Source: Klebsiella planticola ATCC 33531
GTDB taxonomy: Bacteria > Pseudomonadota > Gammaproteobacteria > Enterobacterales > Enterobacteriaceae
DNA length: 64,000 bases
Direction: 5' to 3'
Assembly: GCF_000735435.1 (NCBI RefSeq)
Contig: NZ_JMPP01000019.1
Span: 30,462-94,461 of the forward strand
In this document: one piece after another, positions 49,980-59,160 of the stretch
How the letters are laid out: each line of letters begins with the position of its first letter
Position numbering within the stretch: position 1 is the first letter of the stretch
Translations under genes and position numbers: made by a program
Notes under the pieces: model-generated
What the model saw: the letters and a program-made list of their open reading frames with translations, nothing else
Database searches by the model: none
Told to the model about the DNA's origin: nothing

Positions 49980-52052
49980 TTATACTAGCTCATCTTTGTT
50001 AATGCCCAGGCGTTTCATGCGGGAAAGCAGCGTTGTACGCTTTAATCCCAGCCGCTGCGCCGCTCCTTTCGGCCCGGCAACCACGCCGTTGCTCTCTTTC
50101 AATACGCGGACGATCAGCTGATATTCATCCTCGCCCTCTTGCGGCAGCACTTCGGCCGTCATCGTCTCCGCCTCGATATTCATCTCCGGCAGCGACAGCT
50201 GCAGCACGCTGCCGCGGGTTAACAGCACCGCGCGTTCAATCACGTTTTCCAGCTCACGAACGTTACCCGGCCACTCCATGTGGCTCAGCGTACGCAGGGT
50301 TTCTGCCGGAATGCTGTCGATGTTACGCCCGAGGCGGCGGGCGATTTTAAAGGTAAACGCCTTGACCAGCAGCGGGATATCGTCCGGACGCTCGCGCAGC
50401 GGCGGCAGATGGATCGGAAAGACGTTCAGACGATAGTAGAGATCGCTGCGGAATTCGCGATCGACGACCATCTGCCTGAGATCGCGGTTGGTGGCGGCGA
50501 TCAGCCGGACATCGGTGCGGATCAGCTTGTTGCTGCCGAGACGTTCAAACTCCTGTTCCTGCAGAACCCGCAGCAGCTTCGGCTGCAGCTCCAGCGGCAT
50601 GTCGCCCACTTCATCGAGAAATAATGAGCTTTTATCCGCCAGTTCGAAACGGCCGATGCGCTGAGCGCTGGCGCCGGTAAACGCGCCGCGCTCATGGCCG
50701 AAGAGATCGCTTTCCAGCAGCCCGGCGGGCATCGCGGCACAGTTCATCTTGACCATTCGCCGCGCGTTGCGGCCGCTGAGATTATGAATGGCGCGGGCAA
50801 TCAGCTCTTTGCCGGTGCCGGTTTCGCCGAGGATCAGCACGGTGCTGTCGCTCTGCGCCACCATTTCGACCTGCTTGAGTACGCTGTGCATCGCTTCGCT
50901 GCGGCCGATGATTTCGCCAAACTCGCTCTCGACATTATTCAGCTGTTCGGTGAGCGCCAGATTTTCATCCACCAGCCGCTCCTTAAGCCGCTGAATTTCG
51001 CGATAGGCGAGGGCATTATCGACGGCGATCGACACCCGTTCGGCAATTTGTCGCAGCAGCTTGAGGTTGGTGGTGGTGAACACCTTCTCATCGCACTGCG
51101 CCAGTTTCAGCACGCCCAGCAGCGTATTGCCAGACATCAGCGGCAGCAGGCACAGCGTCTGAATCTGGTTGCCCCACATCTCAAAAAGCATTTTCTCGTA
51201 CGGGGCCAGCGAGTCGTGCTCGTGTAAATTGAGCAGCAGCATCTCTTTGCTTTTGAACACTCGTTCGGTCAGCGTACCGGCTTCATTCACCTCGCTCTGA
51301 TCGTGAACCGGATGGCTGGCGTCGAGATAATGGGTCGAGTAGATATTCAGTTTGCCTTTGCGGTTGCTGCGTAGCACCACGCTGATAGCGTCGATACGGA
51401 AATAGTGGTGAATCTCTTTGGCGACTTCGCTAACCAGCTCATCGATATCCAGCCGGGAGAGCACGGCGTTGGTGATAGCAACCAGAATGCGAAAGTTGTC
51501 GCGCTCGTGGCACAACAGATCGTAATCGACGTTGTTGCTGACCCGGCTCTGGATCTGCTCGGTCACCACCGCAACCAGCTGGGTAAAGGTATGCAGCCGC
51601 TGGAACTCTTTCTCGGTCCACGGTCGGGCGTCGTCGCGGATAAACTCGCAGCCGCCAAAGATGCGGCCTTCCGCCGCCAGCGGCAGCAGGCCGTAATAGC
51701 CAAACGGTGGATAGAGTCCGCTACTGGCCAGCTGAGGCCAGGCCTCGACAAAGGTCGCCTTGTCACAGTGCAGCGCATCGGGACGCGACAGCAGGCGACG
51801 CACCGGCCCGTGTGCCAGTACGGTCTCATCTTCATAGCTGACCGGCAGACCCGCTTCGTCACAACCGTACCTTGCCGCACGATGGTTCCCGGCGTTCCAC
51901 AGAATAATCGCCGCACGATCCGCCAGCGCGGATTGCTGAACCAGACGGGTTAGCGTTTCACTCAGCGCCGCCAGGTCAGGCTGCTGTAATAAAATACGGG
52001 TGATATCGAACAGCCCTTGCTGCCCGAAATCGCCCAATGGTGTATACGACAT
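49980..52052 (-). CDS. fhlA: Formate hydrogenlyase transcriptional activator FhlA
   Basis: FhlA is the formate-sensing, sigma-54-dependent activator of the hyc, hyp and fdhF genes. I place the start at 52052 (MSYTPLGDFGQQGLFDITR), giving 690 residues (692 in E. coli); a longer frame adds 31 unrelated residues. Domains are two GAF-type sensor domains (about 20-360), the AAA+ domain with Walker A GETGTGKE and the sigma-54 contact loop GAFTGA, and a Fis-type helix-turn-helix at the end (AAQRLGLKRTTLLSRM). It lies next to its target operons, as in E. coli. Confidence 0.96.
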   Translation of the reverse strand: MSYTPLGDFGQQGLFDITRILLQQPDLAALSETLTRLVQQSALADRAAIILWNAGNHRAARYGCDEAGLPVSYEDETVLAHGPVRRLLSRPDALHCDKATFVEAWPQLASSGLYPPFGYYGLLPLAAEGRIFGGCEFIRDDARPWTEKEFQRLHTFTQLVAVVTEQIQSRVSNNVDYDLLCHERDNFRILVAITNAVLSRLDIDELVSEVAKEIHHYFRIDAISVVLRSNRKGKLNIYSTHYLDASHPVHDQSEVNEAGTLTERVFKSKEMLLLNLHEHDSLAPYEKMLFEMWGNQIQTLCLLPLMSGNTLLGVLKLAQCDEKVFTTTNLKLLRQIAERVSIAVDNALAYREIQRLKERLVDENLALTEQLNNVESEFGEIIGRSEAMHSVLKQVEMVAQSDSTVLILGETGTGKELIARAIHNLSGRNARRMVKMNCAAMPAGLLESDLFGHERGAFTGASAQRIGRFELADKSSLFLDEVGDMPLELQPKLLRVLQEQEFERLGSNKLIRTDVRLIAATNRDLRQMVVDREFRSDLYYRLNVFPIHLPPLRERPDDIPLLVKAFTFKIARRLGRNIDSIPAETLRTLSHMEWPGNVRELENVIERAVLLTRGSVLQLSLPEMNIEAETMTAEVLPQEGEDEYQLIVRVLKESNGVVAGPKGAAQRLGLKRTTLLSRMKRLGINKDELV

Positions 52053-52189
52053 TACTGAAGTCCAAAACGCACCCGCAAAGCGGCACGTAAGAAAGTGGTG
52101 ACACAAATAATAGTATGTTAATAAAGCGGTTGTTGCCGCCGCCAACCCATCCGAGGTCGCCCGCGGATTTGGGCCGGATAATGATGCTG

Positions 52190-52280
52190 GCTTTTCCCGG
52201 CTCGCGCTGCGTTTAGCCGGGCTACAGGTCCGTGCGTAGCCGGTAGCCCGGATAAGGCGTTAGCCGCAATCCGGGGAGCC
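52190..52280. repeat. BIME-like pair of REP hairpins between hypE and fhlA
   Basis: CCCGGC/GCCGGG (52196-52221) and CCCGGAT/ATCCGGG (52247-52275) form two back-to-back palindromes, a close relative of the element at 45809-45905. The rest of the 236-bp gap is the fhlA upstream region, without another gene. Confidence 0.7.
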
Positions 52281-52288
52281 GTTTTCCG

Positions 52289-53299
52289 TTAACAAATTCG
52301 CGGCAGCGGCTCGGCATGGGGAAGGTCCAGCGTCCGCTTCACGCCATACAGGCCGATCGTGCGCACGCCGGTACGCTCAACCACGTCGCCGATAATCGCG
52401 GCGTGGCGGCCAAGCGGGTGGCTTTGCAGCTGCGCCAGCGCGGCCTCCGCCGCTTCCCGGGCGACGGCTATCACCAGCTTGCCTTCATTGGCGAAGTTTA
52501 GCGCCTCCAGGCCTAACAGTTCGCACACCCCGCGTACGGTCTCGTTCACCGGCAGCTTCTGTTCATGTAGCTCAATGCCGCAGCCGCTGGCGGCGGCGAA
52601 CTCATGAGCCACCGCGTTCACTCCGCCGCGGGTCGCATCGCGTAGCGCTTTGATGCCGGGAACAGCGCGCAGCGTCTGAATAAGCGGCGTCAGCACCGCA
52701 CAGTCGCTGGCCAGCGCGCCGTCCAGACCCAGCTGTTCGCGGAGGTTGAGAATGGTGGCGCCGTGGTCGCCCAGCGTGCCGCTGACCAGCAGGACGTCGC
52801 CGGGAGCGATCTGTTGTGCCCCCCAGCGAATATCCGCCGGAATGGCGCCGATCCCGGCGGTATTGATAAACAGTTTATCCGCCGCGCCGCGCGGGACGAC
52901 TTTGGTATCGCCGGTGACGATGGCAATCTCAGCGGCCTGCGCGGTACGGGCCATGCTGCTGACCACCCGTTCCAGGGTAGCCATCTCCAGCCCCTCTTCG
53001 AGAATAAATCCGCAGGAGAGATAGCGCGGCAGGGCACCGCTGACCGCCACGTCGTTGGCGGTGCCGCATACTGCCAGCTTGCCGATGTCCCCGCCGGGGA
53101 AAAACAGCGGATCGATAACGTAGCTGTCGGTGGAAAAGGCGAGACGATCGCCCTGAGCGGTAAGCTGCGCCAGATCGAGACGCGCCTGATCTTCTTGCTC
53201 TGCCAGCCACGGGTTGGCGAACGCCTGCATAAACAGGGAGGCGATCAGCTGCTGCATCGCCTGACCCCCGCTACCGTGAGCTAACTGGACGCTTTTCAT
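52289..53299 (-). CDS. hypE: Hydrogenase maturation factor HypE
   Basis: HypE dehydrates the carbamoyl group received from HypF to a thiocyanate on its C-terminal cysteine, the source of the CN ligands of NiFe hydrogenase. The 336 residues end in PRIC, keeping the essential terminal Cys336. PurM-like ATP-binding features (AFSTDSYVIDPLFFPGGDIG, RDATRGGVNAVAHEFA) are clear. It overlaps hypD by 4 bp and is the last gene of hypABCDE. Confidence 0.96.
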   Translation of the reverse strand: MKSVQLAHGSGGQAMQQLIASLFMQAFANPWLAEQEDQARLDLAQLTAQGDRLAFSTDSYVIDPLFFPGGDIGKLAVCGTANDVAVSGALPRYLSCGFILEEGLEMATLERVVSSMARTAQAAEIAIVTGDTKVVPRGAADKLFINTAGIGAIPADIRWGAQQIAPGDVLLVSGTLGDHGATILNLREQLGLDGALASDCAVLTPLIQTLRAVPGIKALRDATRGGVNAVAHEFAAASGCGIELHEQKLPVNETVRGVCELLGLEALNFANEGKLVIAVAREAAEAALAQLQSHPLGRHAAIIGDVVERTGVRTIGLYGVKRTLDLPHAEPLPRIC

Positions 53300-54417
53300 G
53301 CTTCATTTTCCTGACTGCGATATTGATACCAGGCGGCGCATGCGCCTTCTGATGAGACCATCAGCGCGCCAAACGCGCTTTGCGGGTTACACACTTGCCC
53401 GAACAGCGGACACTGATGCGGCTTACAGCGGCCGGTCAGCACATCGCCACAGCGGGCGCGCGGATCGTCGCAGACGCGCTGCGGCGCCGGCTGAAAATGG
53501 GCTTCAGCGTCAAAGCGCCGATAGGCGGGCGTCAGGCCTACGCCGGAATTGTTGATGACCCCCAGCCCGCGCCATTCGCTATCGCCGGACAGGCAGAAAA
53601 CGTCGGCAATCGCCGCTTGCGCCAGCGGGTTGCCTTCATCAGGCACCACGCGGCGGTACTGATTTTCGACCTGGCTGCACTGCGCTATTGTCTGCTCAAC
53701 CAGCATCACCGCGCCTTGCAGTAGATCAAGAGGTTCGAAACCAGCCACCACTAAAGGACGCCGGTAGTCGCTGGCGATAAATCCGTAGGCTTCGGTACCG
53801 ATGACCATACTGACATGACCCGGGGCAAGAAAGGCATCGATGCTGTTATCAGGCTGGTCGAGCAGACTGCGCAGGGTCGGGAGCAGGGTGATGTGCTGGC
53901 AAAAAAAGAAGAAGTTATCCACGTTGCGCTCGCGAGCCTGACGCAGCGTCAGCGCGGTAGCGGGCATGGTGGTTTCAAAACCGAGGCCAAAGAAGACCAC
54001 CTCCCGCTGCGGGTTCTGCTGCGCCAGCTTCAGCGCATCCATCGGTGAATAGACGATACGCACATCGGCGCCGCGAGATTTCGCCTGCAGCAGGGAGCCG
54101 TTTTTACCGGGGACGCGCATGGCATCGCCGAAGGTGCAGAACATCACCCCCGGGCGGCTGGCGATATCGATACAGGTGTCGATGCGCCCCATCGGCAGGA
54201 CGCAGACCGGGCAGCCGGGGCCGTGAATAAATTCGATATTCTCCGGCAGCAGCTGGTCGAGACCGAATTTAAAGATGGCGTGCGTATGGCCGCCGCACAC
54301 TTCCATAATACGCAGCGGATGCCCGGCGGTATGAGGCAGCAGATGCGCGCGCGCCTGAAGATGTTCAACCAGCTGCATCACCTGCTCCGGCGCGCGATAT
54401 TCATCAACAAAACGCAT
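53296..54417 (-). CDS. hypD: Hydrogenase maturation factor HypD
   Basis: HypD is the 4Fe-4S scaffold on which, with HypC, the Fe(CN)2CO group is built. The 373 residues match E. coli. Conserved motifs are EVCGGHTHAIFKFG, GPGCPVCVLPM, FFGLGFETTMPATA and the C-terminal cluster CDDPRARCGDVLTGRC with CPLFGQVC. Start and stop abut or overlap hypC and hypE. Confidence 0.96.
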   Translation of the reverse strand: MRFVDEYRAPEQVMQLVEHLQARAHLLPHTAGHPLRIMEVCGGHTHAIFKFGLDQLLPENIEFIHGPGCPVCVLPMGRIDTCIDIASRPGVMFCTFGDAMRVPGKNGSLLQAKSRGADVRIVYSPMDALKLAQQNPQREVVFFGLGFETTMPATALTLRQARERNVDNFFFFCQHITLLPTLRSLLDQPDNSIDAFLAPGHVSMVIGTEAYGFIASDYRRPLVVAGFEPLDLLQGAVMLVEQTIAQCSQVENQYRRVVPDEGNPLAQAAIADVFCLSGDSEWRGLGVINNSGVGLTPAYRRFDAEAHFQPAPQRVCDDPRARCGDVLTGRCKPHQCPLFGQVCNPQSAFGALMVSSEGACAAWYQYRSQENEA

Positions 54418-54689
54418 TATCGCTCCTCGCCGTACAGCAGCGCGCCCACGTCAGGCTCGACTTCAAACATATTTTGCAGCGCCTCAAGGGTATCGCGGGC
54501 TTCCGCTTCATTAATAATGCTCATGGCGAAGCCCACGTGGACCAGAACCCACTGGCCGAGTCGCGGCTGCCCCTGTTCATCAACGCTTCCTACCAGCGTC
54601 AGATCGACTTCGCGTTGGATGCCGCACACTTCGACCTTCGCCAGGTTACCGTCAATGGCGCAGATTTGCCCCGGAATGCCTATGCACAT
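54417..54689 (-). CDS. hypC: Hydrogenase maturation chaperone HypC
   Basis: HypC binds HypD and delivers the iron group to the hydrogenase large subunit HycE. The start at 54689 ([17 protein letters not shown]) puts the essential Cys at position 2 after Met removal, giving 90 residues as in E. coli; a start nine codons upstream would destroy this. It overlaps hypB by 10 bp and hypD by one base. Confidence 0.95.
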   Translation of the reverse strand: MCIGIPGQICAIDGNLAKVEVCGIQREVDLTLVGSVDEQGQPRLGQWVLVHVGFAMSIINEAEARDTLEALQNMFEVEPDVGALLYGEER

Positions 54690-55552
54690 GTCTGTGCCTC
54701 CAGCCAGCTGAGCCACTTATCCATGCCTTCGCCGCTGGTGGCGGACAGCATAATGATTTCAATATGGGGATTGACCTCCCGCGCGCAGGCGAGGCACTTC
54801 TCTACATCAAAGTTGAGGTACGGCAGCAGGTCGATTTTATTCAGCAGCATCAGGCTGGCGGCGGCGAACATATGCGGATACTTCAGCGGCTTATCTTCGC
54901 CTTCGGTGACCGACAGCACCGCCACCTTGTGACGTTCGCCGAGGTCGAAGCTCGCCGGGCATACCAGGTTGCCGACGTTTTCAATAAACAGCATACCCTT
55001 ATCCGCCAACGGCAGACGTGGGGCGGCATCGGCAATCATCTGCGCATCAAGGTGGCAGCCCTTTCCGGTATTGACCTGAATGGCCGGCGTGCCGGTAGCG
55101 CGAATGCGTGCCGCATCATTGACCGTCTGCTGGTCGCCTTCGATGACCGCGCAGGCGATTTTTCCTTTCAGACGCAGCAAGGTTTCACTGAGCAACGTGG
55201 TTTTGCCGGAGCCCGGGCTGGAGACCAGGTTCAGCACCAGCTGGCCGCGTGCGGCAAAGCGCGCGCGGTTGCGGGCCGCCAGACGATTGTTTTTATCCAG
55301 CACGTCGATTTCGACTTCCAGCATCCGGCGCTGGCTTTGACCCGGTGCATGGGTACCCGCTTCGCCGTGGCCGTAGTGCAGGTCGCCGCTCTCTGAACGG
55401 GTGGGGGAGAAGCTATCGCTTTTGACGCCGGTAATCGTCATGGTCTGGCGCGGGGCTGGCGCGAAGGGGGCGCTGCGAAACGCCGAGTGGGGGTTATGCT
55501 CATCACCTTCGATATAAAGGTTGCCTTCCCCACAGCCGCAAGTTGTACACAT
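54680..55552 (-). CDS. hypB: Hydrogenase nickel incorporation GTPase HypB
   Basis: HypB delivers nickel to the hydrogenase precursor with HypA and SlyD. The start at 55552 ([18 protein letters not shown]) gives 290 residues, the E. coli length, with the N-terminal high-affinity nickel motif CxxCGCG. The linker has few histidines, so it lacks the His-rich storage region seen in some species. The GTPase has the P-loop [24 protein letters not shown] and NKIDLLPY. Confidence 0.95.
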   Translation of the reverse strand: MCTTCGCGEGNLYIEGDEHNPHSAFRSAPFAPAPRQTMTITGVKSDSFSPTRSESGDLHYGHGEAGTHAPGQSQRRMLEVEIDVLDKNNRLAARNRARFAARGQLVLNLVSSPGSGKTTLLSETLLRLKGKIACAVIEGDQQTVNDAARIRATGTPAIQVNTGKGCHLDAQMIADAAPRLPLADKGMLFIENVGNLVCPASFDLGERHKVAVLSVTEGEDKPLKYPHMFAAASLMLLNKIDLLPYLNFDVEKCLACAREVNPHIEIIMLSATSGEGMDKWLSWLEAQTCA

Positions 55553-55581
55553 AGTTTTACTCCTGGTCTGTCCCGTTATCC

Positions 55582-55983
55582 TCACGTTGTCTCTTTGCCG
55601 GCTGGCTCGCTGGCCGCCGCGAGATAATCCGAATTAACGGGGATCACTTCTATTCGCTGAATCTGTAGGCCGTCGTCCGCCACAATCTGCAGCGTGTCGC
55701 TGTGGCACTGCGGACAGCGCCGCACGTGCTGCGAGATGAGTTGCACGTACTGCTGGCAGGATTCGCACCAGCATTCGGCCTGTTGTTCGGCAATATGCAG
55801 TTCGCAGCCTTCCGCCAGCGTGCCGCGGCACACCAGCTCAAAACAGAAGGTCAATGCGCTGGCTTCCACGCAGGAAAATGCGCCGACCTTCAGCCACACG
55901 CCGGTAACCCGACGCGCGCCGGCCTGCTGCGCCTGCTGTTCAATAATTTCCAGCGCCCGCTGGCTAAGAGTGATTTCGTGCAT
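55582..55983 (-). CDS. hypA: Hydrogenase nickel incorporation protein HypA
   Basis: HypA inserts nickel into hydrogenase-3. The start at 55983 ([17 protein letters not shown]) gives the nickel-binding His2. The zinc site has two CxxC pairs (CWCESC, then CPQC). At 133 residues it is longer than E. coli HypA (116) because of a C-terminal tail ([17 protein letters not shown]). It is the first gene of the hyp operon, behind a sigma-54 promoter, and is divergent from hycA. Confidence 0.94.
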   Translation of the reverse strand: MHEITLSQRALEIIEQQAQQAGARRVTGVWLKVGAFSCVEASALTFCFELVCRGTLAEGCELHIAEQQAECWCESCQQYVQLISQHVRRCPQCHSDTLQIVADDGLQIQRIEVIPVNSDYLAAASEPAGKETT

Positions 55984-56014
55984 GGTCGCCTCCGTATCGC
56001 GATGGGCCATATAT

Positions 56015-56029
56015 GCAATAACGATGCCA
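56015..56029 (-). promoter_or_regulatory. Sigma-54 (-24/-12) promoter of the hyp operon
   Basis: On the minus strand TGGCATCGTTATTGC matches the sigma-54 consensus TGGCAY-N5-TTGC with correct GG-to-GC spacing, 32 bp before the hypA start. Confidence 0.85.
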
Positions 56030-56053
56030 GGTCATCGCTACTGTCGGAACAAC

Positions 56054-56087
56054 TGTCGATGACGACAGCTGACGGATGTCATCGACA
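56054..56087. promoter_or_regulatory. Candidate FhlA upstream activating sites between hypA and hycA
   Basis: TGTCGATGACGACA (56054-56067) and, in the opposite orientation, TGTCATCGACA (56077-56087) share the core TGTCGA-TGACA. They lie between the divergent -24/-12 promoters, where FhlA sites are known in E. coli. A third copy is at 56663-56676. Confidence 0.6.
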
Positions 56088-56143
56088 TGTCAGCACCACG
56101 CCGTATTTTTATTAAAATCATTAAATATCAATAAATTAAAATT

Positions 56144-56160
56144 TGGCATGGAAAATGCTT
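56144..56160 (+). promoter_or_regulatory. Sigma-54 (-24/-12) promoter of the hyc operon
   Basis: TGGCATGGAAAATGCTT has GG and GC elements 12 bp apart as required for sigma-54, about 35 bp before hycA. Upstream lies an AT-rich run (56104-56143) suited to DNA bending, possibly by IHF. Confidence 0.85.
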
Positions 56161-56194
56161 GTACGGTGCATCTCATGCAACCGGGGAGACCGAG

Positions 56195-56644
56195 ATGACT
56201 ATTTGGGAAATTAGTGAAAAGGCGGACTACATCGCCGACCGTCACCGCCGCTATCAGGATCAGTGGCGCCAGTACTGCAATTCGCTGGTTCAGGGCATCA
56301 CCCTGTCAAAAGCGCGTTTGCATCATGCGATGAGCTGCGCGCCGGACAAAGAGCTGTGCTTCGTCCTGTTTGAACATTTTCAGGTGTATGTCGCGCTGGC
56401 GGAAGGGTTCAACAACCACACCATCGAGTACTACGTCGAAACGCGCAATGGTGATGATAAGCGATTGATTGCTCAGGCAACGCTGGCATCCGACGGTACC
56501 GTTGACGGCCGGATCAGCAACCGTTCGCGCGAACAGGTGCTGGAACATTACCTGGCCATTATTGCCAGCGTCTATGACCGTCTGTATGACGCCATGGAAC
56601 ACGACCAGCCGGTGGATTTAAGCCATCTGGCGCTGGCCCATTAA
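56195..56644 (+). CDS. hycA: Formate hydrogenlyase regulatory protein HycA
   Basis: HycA opposes FhlA and lowers expression of the formate regulon. The start at 56195 (MTIWEISEKADYIADRH) follows GGGGAGAC and gives 149 residues (153 in E. coli). No known DNA-binding motif is visible; the protein is mostly helical and acidic. It is the first gene of the hyc operon and is separated from hycB by 82 bp containing a further candidate FhlA site. Confidence 0.93.
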   Translation: MTIWEISEKADYIADRHRRYQDQWRQYCNSLVQGITLSKARLHHAMSCAPDKELCFVLFEHFQVYVALAEGFNNHTIEYYVETRNGDDKRLIAQATLASDGTVDGRISNRSREQVLEHYLAIIASVYDRLYDAMEHDQPVDLSHLALAH

Positions 56645-56651
56645 TCGTAAG

Positions 56652-56676
56652 GTGTCGACACGTGTCGAAAATGACA
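56652..56676. promoter_or_regulatory. Candidate FhlA site between hycA and hycB
   Basis: A perfect 10-bp palindrome GTGTCGACAC is followed directly by TGTCGAAAATGACA, the same TGTCGA..TGACA pattern as at 56054-56087. A regulatory site in the hycA-hycB gap is known in E. coli. Confidence 0.55.
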
Positions 56677-56726
56677 TCTGAACTCCCTGATTTCGTCAAA
56701 AATGACTTTCACCCGAGGATTGCCCG

Positions 56727-57335
56727 GTGAACCGTTTTGTAATTGCTGACTCCACCGTCTGTATCGGCTGCCGCACCTGCGAAGCCGCCTGCTCAGAGAC
56801 GCATCGCCAGTACGGCCTGCAGGCCATGCCGCGACTACAGGTCATGCGTAATGAAAAAGAATCGGCGCCGCAAATGTGCCACCACTGCGAAGACGCCCCC
56901 TGCGCCGCGGTGTGTCCGGTTAATGCGATCAATCGCGTCGATGGCGCGGTTCAGCTGAATGAAAGCCTGTGCGTAAGCTGTAAGCTGTGCGCCATTGCCT
57001 GCCCGTTCGGGGCGATTGAATTTTCCGGCAGTCGTCCGCTGGATATTCCGGCCAACGCCAATACCCCTATGGCGCCCGCTGCGCCGCCGGCGCCAGCCCG
57101 CGTCAGTTCGCTGCTCGACTGGGTGCCCGGCGTGCGCGCTATCGCCGTGAAATGCGACCTGTGCCATTTCGATGAGCAGGGACCCGCCTGCGTGCGTACC
57201 TGTCCGACGAAAGCGCTGCTGCTGGTGGATATCCGCGATATCGCCCAGGCCAGCAAGCGCAAGCGTGAGCTGACCTTTAATACCGACCTCGGCGATTTGT
57301 CGCTGTTTCAGTCGCAACAGGAGGGCGTGAAATGA
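56727..57335 (+). CDS. hycB: Formate hydrogenlyase electron-transfer subunit HycB
   Basis: HycB is the 4Fe-4S ferredoxin-like subunit that takes electrons from formate dehydrogenase H (FdhF). It has 202 residues from a GTG start preceded by GAGGA. Four cysteine groups are visible: CIGCRTCEAAC, CHHCEDAPCAAVC, CVSCKLCAIAC and CDLCHFDEQGPAC, enough for four clusters. Its end overlaps hycC by 4 bp. Confidence 0.95.
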   Translation: MNRFVIADSTVCIGCRTCEAACSETHRQYGLQAMPRLQVMRNEKESAPQMCHHCEDAPCAAVCPVNAINRVDGAVQLNESLCVSCKLCAIACPFGAIEFSGSRPLDIPANANTPMAPAAPPAPARVSSLLDWVPGVRAIAVKCDLCHFDEQGPACVRTCPTKALLLVDIRDIAQASKRKRELTFNTDLGDLSLFQSQQEGVK

Positions 57336-59158
57336 GCGTGATCTCTTTAGTGAATCAGGCGGTGCTGTGGTATGCCGCCAGCGGCGTGCTGGCATTTATC
57401 TTTACCCTGAGAAAACCGTTAAGCGGTGCGATTGCCGGGATCGGCGGCGCGGTGGCCAGCGCGATGCTGATCGTCGCCGCTCTCGCGACGCTGATAACCC
57501 CTGTGCAGGTGAGCGACGGCATGCTGCAGATGCTCTCTTTACCGGTTCGGGTGAACGGCATCAATGCGCTATGGCTGCTCGCCATTGGCCTCAGCGCACT
57601 GCCCATCGCCCTGTTTAATATCGTCTGGCACCGTCATTCGCAGGTGAAAGCCAACGGTCTGTTGGTCAATCTGCTGCTGGCTTCGGCAACTTGTGCCGTG
57701 GTGGCAACCAACTTCGGCACGCTGGTGGTGATGGCGGAGATGATGGCCCTGTGCGGGGCATTTCTGACCGGCTGCGCGCAATCCGCAAAGCTGTGGTTTG
57801 CGTTGGGACGTCTGGGAACGCTGCTGATGGCGTGGAGCTGCTGGCTGGTGTGGTCGTTCTACGGCACCCTCGACCTGGGGCAGATTAGCCTGCTCGCCGC
57901 CCATGCCCCGCAAAATATGCTGCTGTGGCTGCCGGCGCTCGTCGGTTTCGCGCTGCTGGCGGGCGTTATCCCGCTGCACGGCTGGGCGCCGCAGGCGCAC
58001 GCCGGGGCCAGCGCGCCGGCCGCCGCGCTGTTCTCCACAGTGGTGATGAAAGTCGGTCTGTTTGGCATCTTAACGGTCTCGCTTGCCGGGAGCGCGCCGC
58101 CGCTGTGGTGGGGCGTGTTGCTGCTGGTCGTGGGGATGATAACCGCGTTTATCGGCGGACTGTATGCCCTGATGGAGCACAATATTCAGCGTCTGCTGGC
58201 TTATCACACCCTCGAAAATATCGGCATTATTTTGCTGGGGCTTGGCGCCTTCGTCACCGGTCTGGCGCTCAACAGCAGTAGCCTGATGGTGCTGGGTTTC
58301 ATCGGCGGCATGTACCACCTGATCAACCACAGTGTGTTCAAAACGACGCTGTTCCTTGGCGCCGGCGCCGTGTGGTTCCGTACCGGCCACCGCGATATCG
58401 AAAAACTGGGCGGGATGGGCAAAAGAATGCCGCTGATTTCGCTCTCTATGTTGGTCGGCCTGATGGCGATGGCTGCGCTGCCGCCGCTGAACGGCTTTGC
58501 CGGCGAGTGGGTTATCTACCAGTCCTTCTTCAAACTGAGCACCAGCGACGCCTTTATCGGCCGTCTGCTTGGGCCGCTGCTTGCCGTTGGCCTGGCGATT
58601 ACCGGCGCGCTGGCGGTGATGTGTATGGCGAAAGTGTACGGCGTGACCTTCCTCGGCGCACCGCGGACTCCGGAAGCGGAGAACGCCACCCGCGCCCCGC
58701 TGCTGATGACGGTCAGCGTGGTACTCGCCGCGCTCTGCTGCGTGGCGGGCGGGGTCGCCGCGCCGTGGCTGTTGACGCTGGTCGGCGGGGTACTACCGGT
58801 TCAGGCGCAGGTCTCAAGCGTGGTGTCGCAGCCGCTGATCGCCATTCTGCTGCTGGCCTGTCCGCTGCTGCCGTTCCTGCTGATGATCTTCTTTAAAGGC
58901 GACCGTCTGCCTGCGCGCTCCCGCGGTGCGGCATGGGTCTGCGGCTACGACCATGAAAAATCGATGGTCATCACCGCTCATGGTTTTGCCATGCCGGTTA
59001 AAGAGGCCTTCGCGCCGCTGCTGAAATTGCGTCACTGGCTGAATCCGGTACGTCTGGTTCCCGGCTGGCAGTCCGCCTCGGCGCCCGCGCTGTTCCGCGG
59101 CGTGGCGTTAGTCGAGCTGGCGGCGCTGGTGGTCATTGTCATTTCGCGAGGAGCCTGA
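57332..59158 (+). CDS. hycC: Formate hydrogenlyase membrane subunit HycC
   Basis: HycC is the large antiporter-like (NuoL/M/N-type) membrane subunit of formate hydrogenlyase. It has 608 residues and about 16 predicted helices. The proton-channel-type stretch GWAPQAHAGASAPAAALFS and the HNIQRLLAYHTLENIG region contain the conserved Lys/His/Glu residues of the family. It anchors the peripheral arm with HycD. Confidence 0.96.
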   Translation: MSVISLVNQAVLWYAASGVLAFIFTLRKPLSGAIAGIGGAVASAMLIVAALATLITPVQVSDGMLQMLSLPVRVNGINALWLLAIGLSALPIALFNIVWHRHSQVKANGLLVNLLLASATCAVVATNFGTLVVMAEMMALCGAFLTGCAQSAKLWFALGRLGTLLMAWSCWLVWSFYGTLDLGQISLLAAHAPQNMLLWLPALVGFALLAGVIPLHGWAPQAHAGASAPAAALFSTVVMKVGLFGILTVSLAGSAPPLWWGVLLLVVGMITAFIGGLYALMEHNIQRLLAYHTLENIGIILLGLGAFVTGLALNSSSLMVLGFIGGMYHLINHSVFKTTLFLGAGAVWFRTGHRDIEKLGGMGKRMPLISLSMLVGLMAMAALPPLNGFAGEWVIYQSFFKLSTSDAFIGRLLGPLLAVGLAITGALAVMCMAKVYGVTFLGAPRTPEAENATRAPLLMTVSVVLAALCCVAGGVAAPWLLTLVGGVLPVQAQVSSVVSQPLIAILLLACPLLPFLLMIFFKGDRLPARSRGAAWVCGYDHEKSMVITAHGFAMPVKEAFAPLLKLRHWLNPVRLVPGWQSASAPALFRGVALVELAALVVIVISRGA

Positions 59159-59160
59159 GA

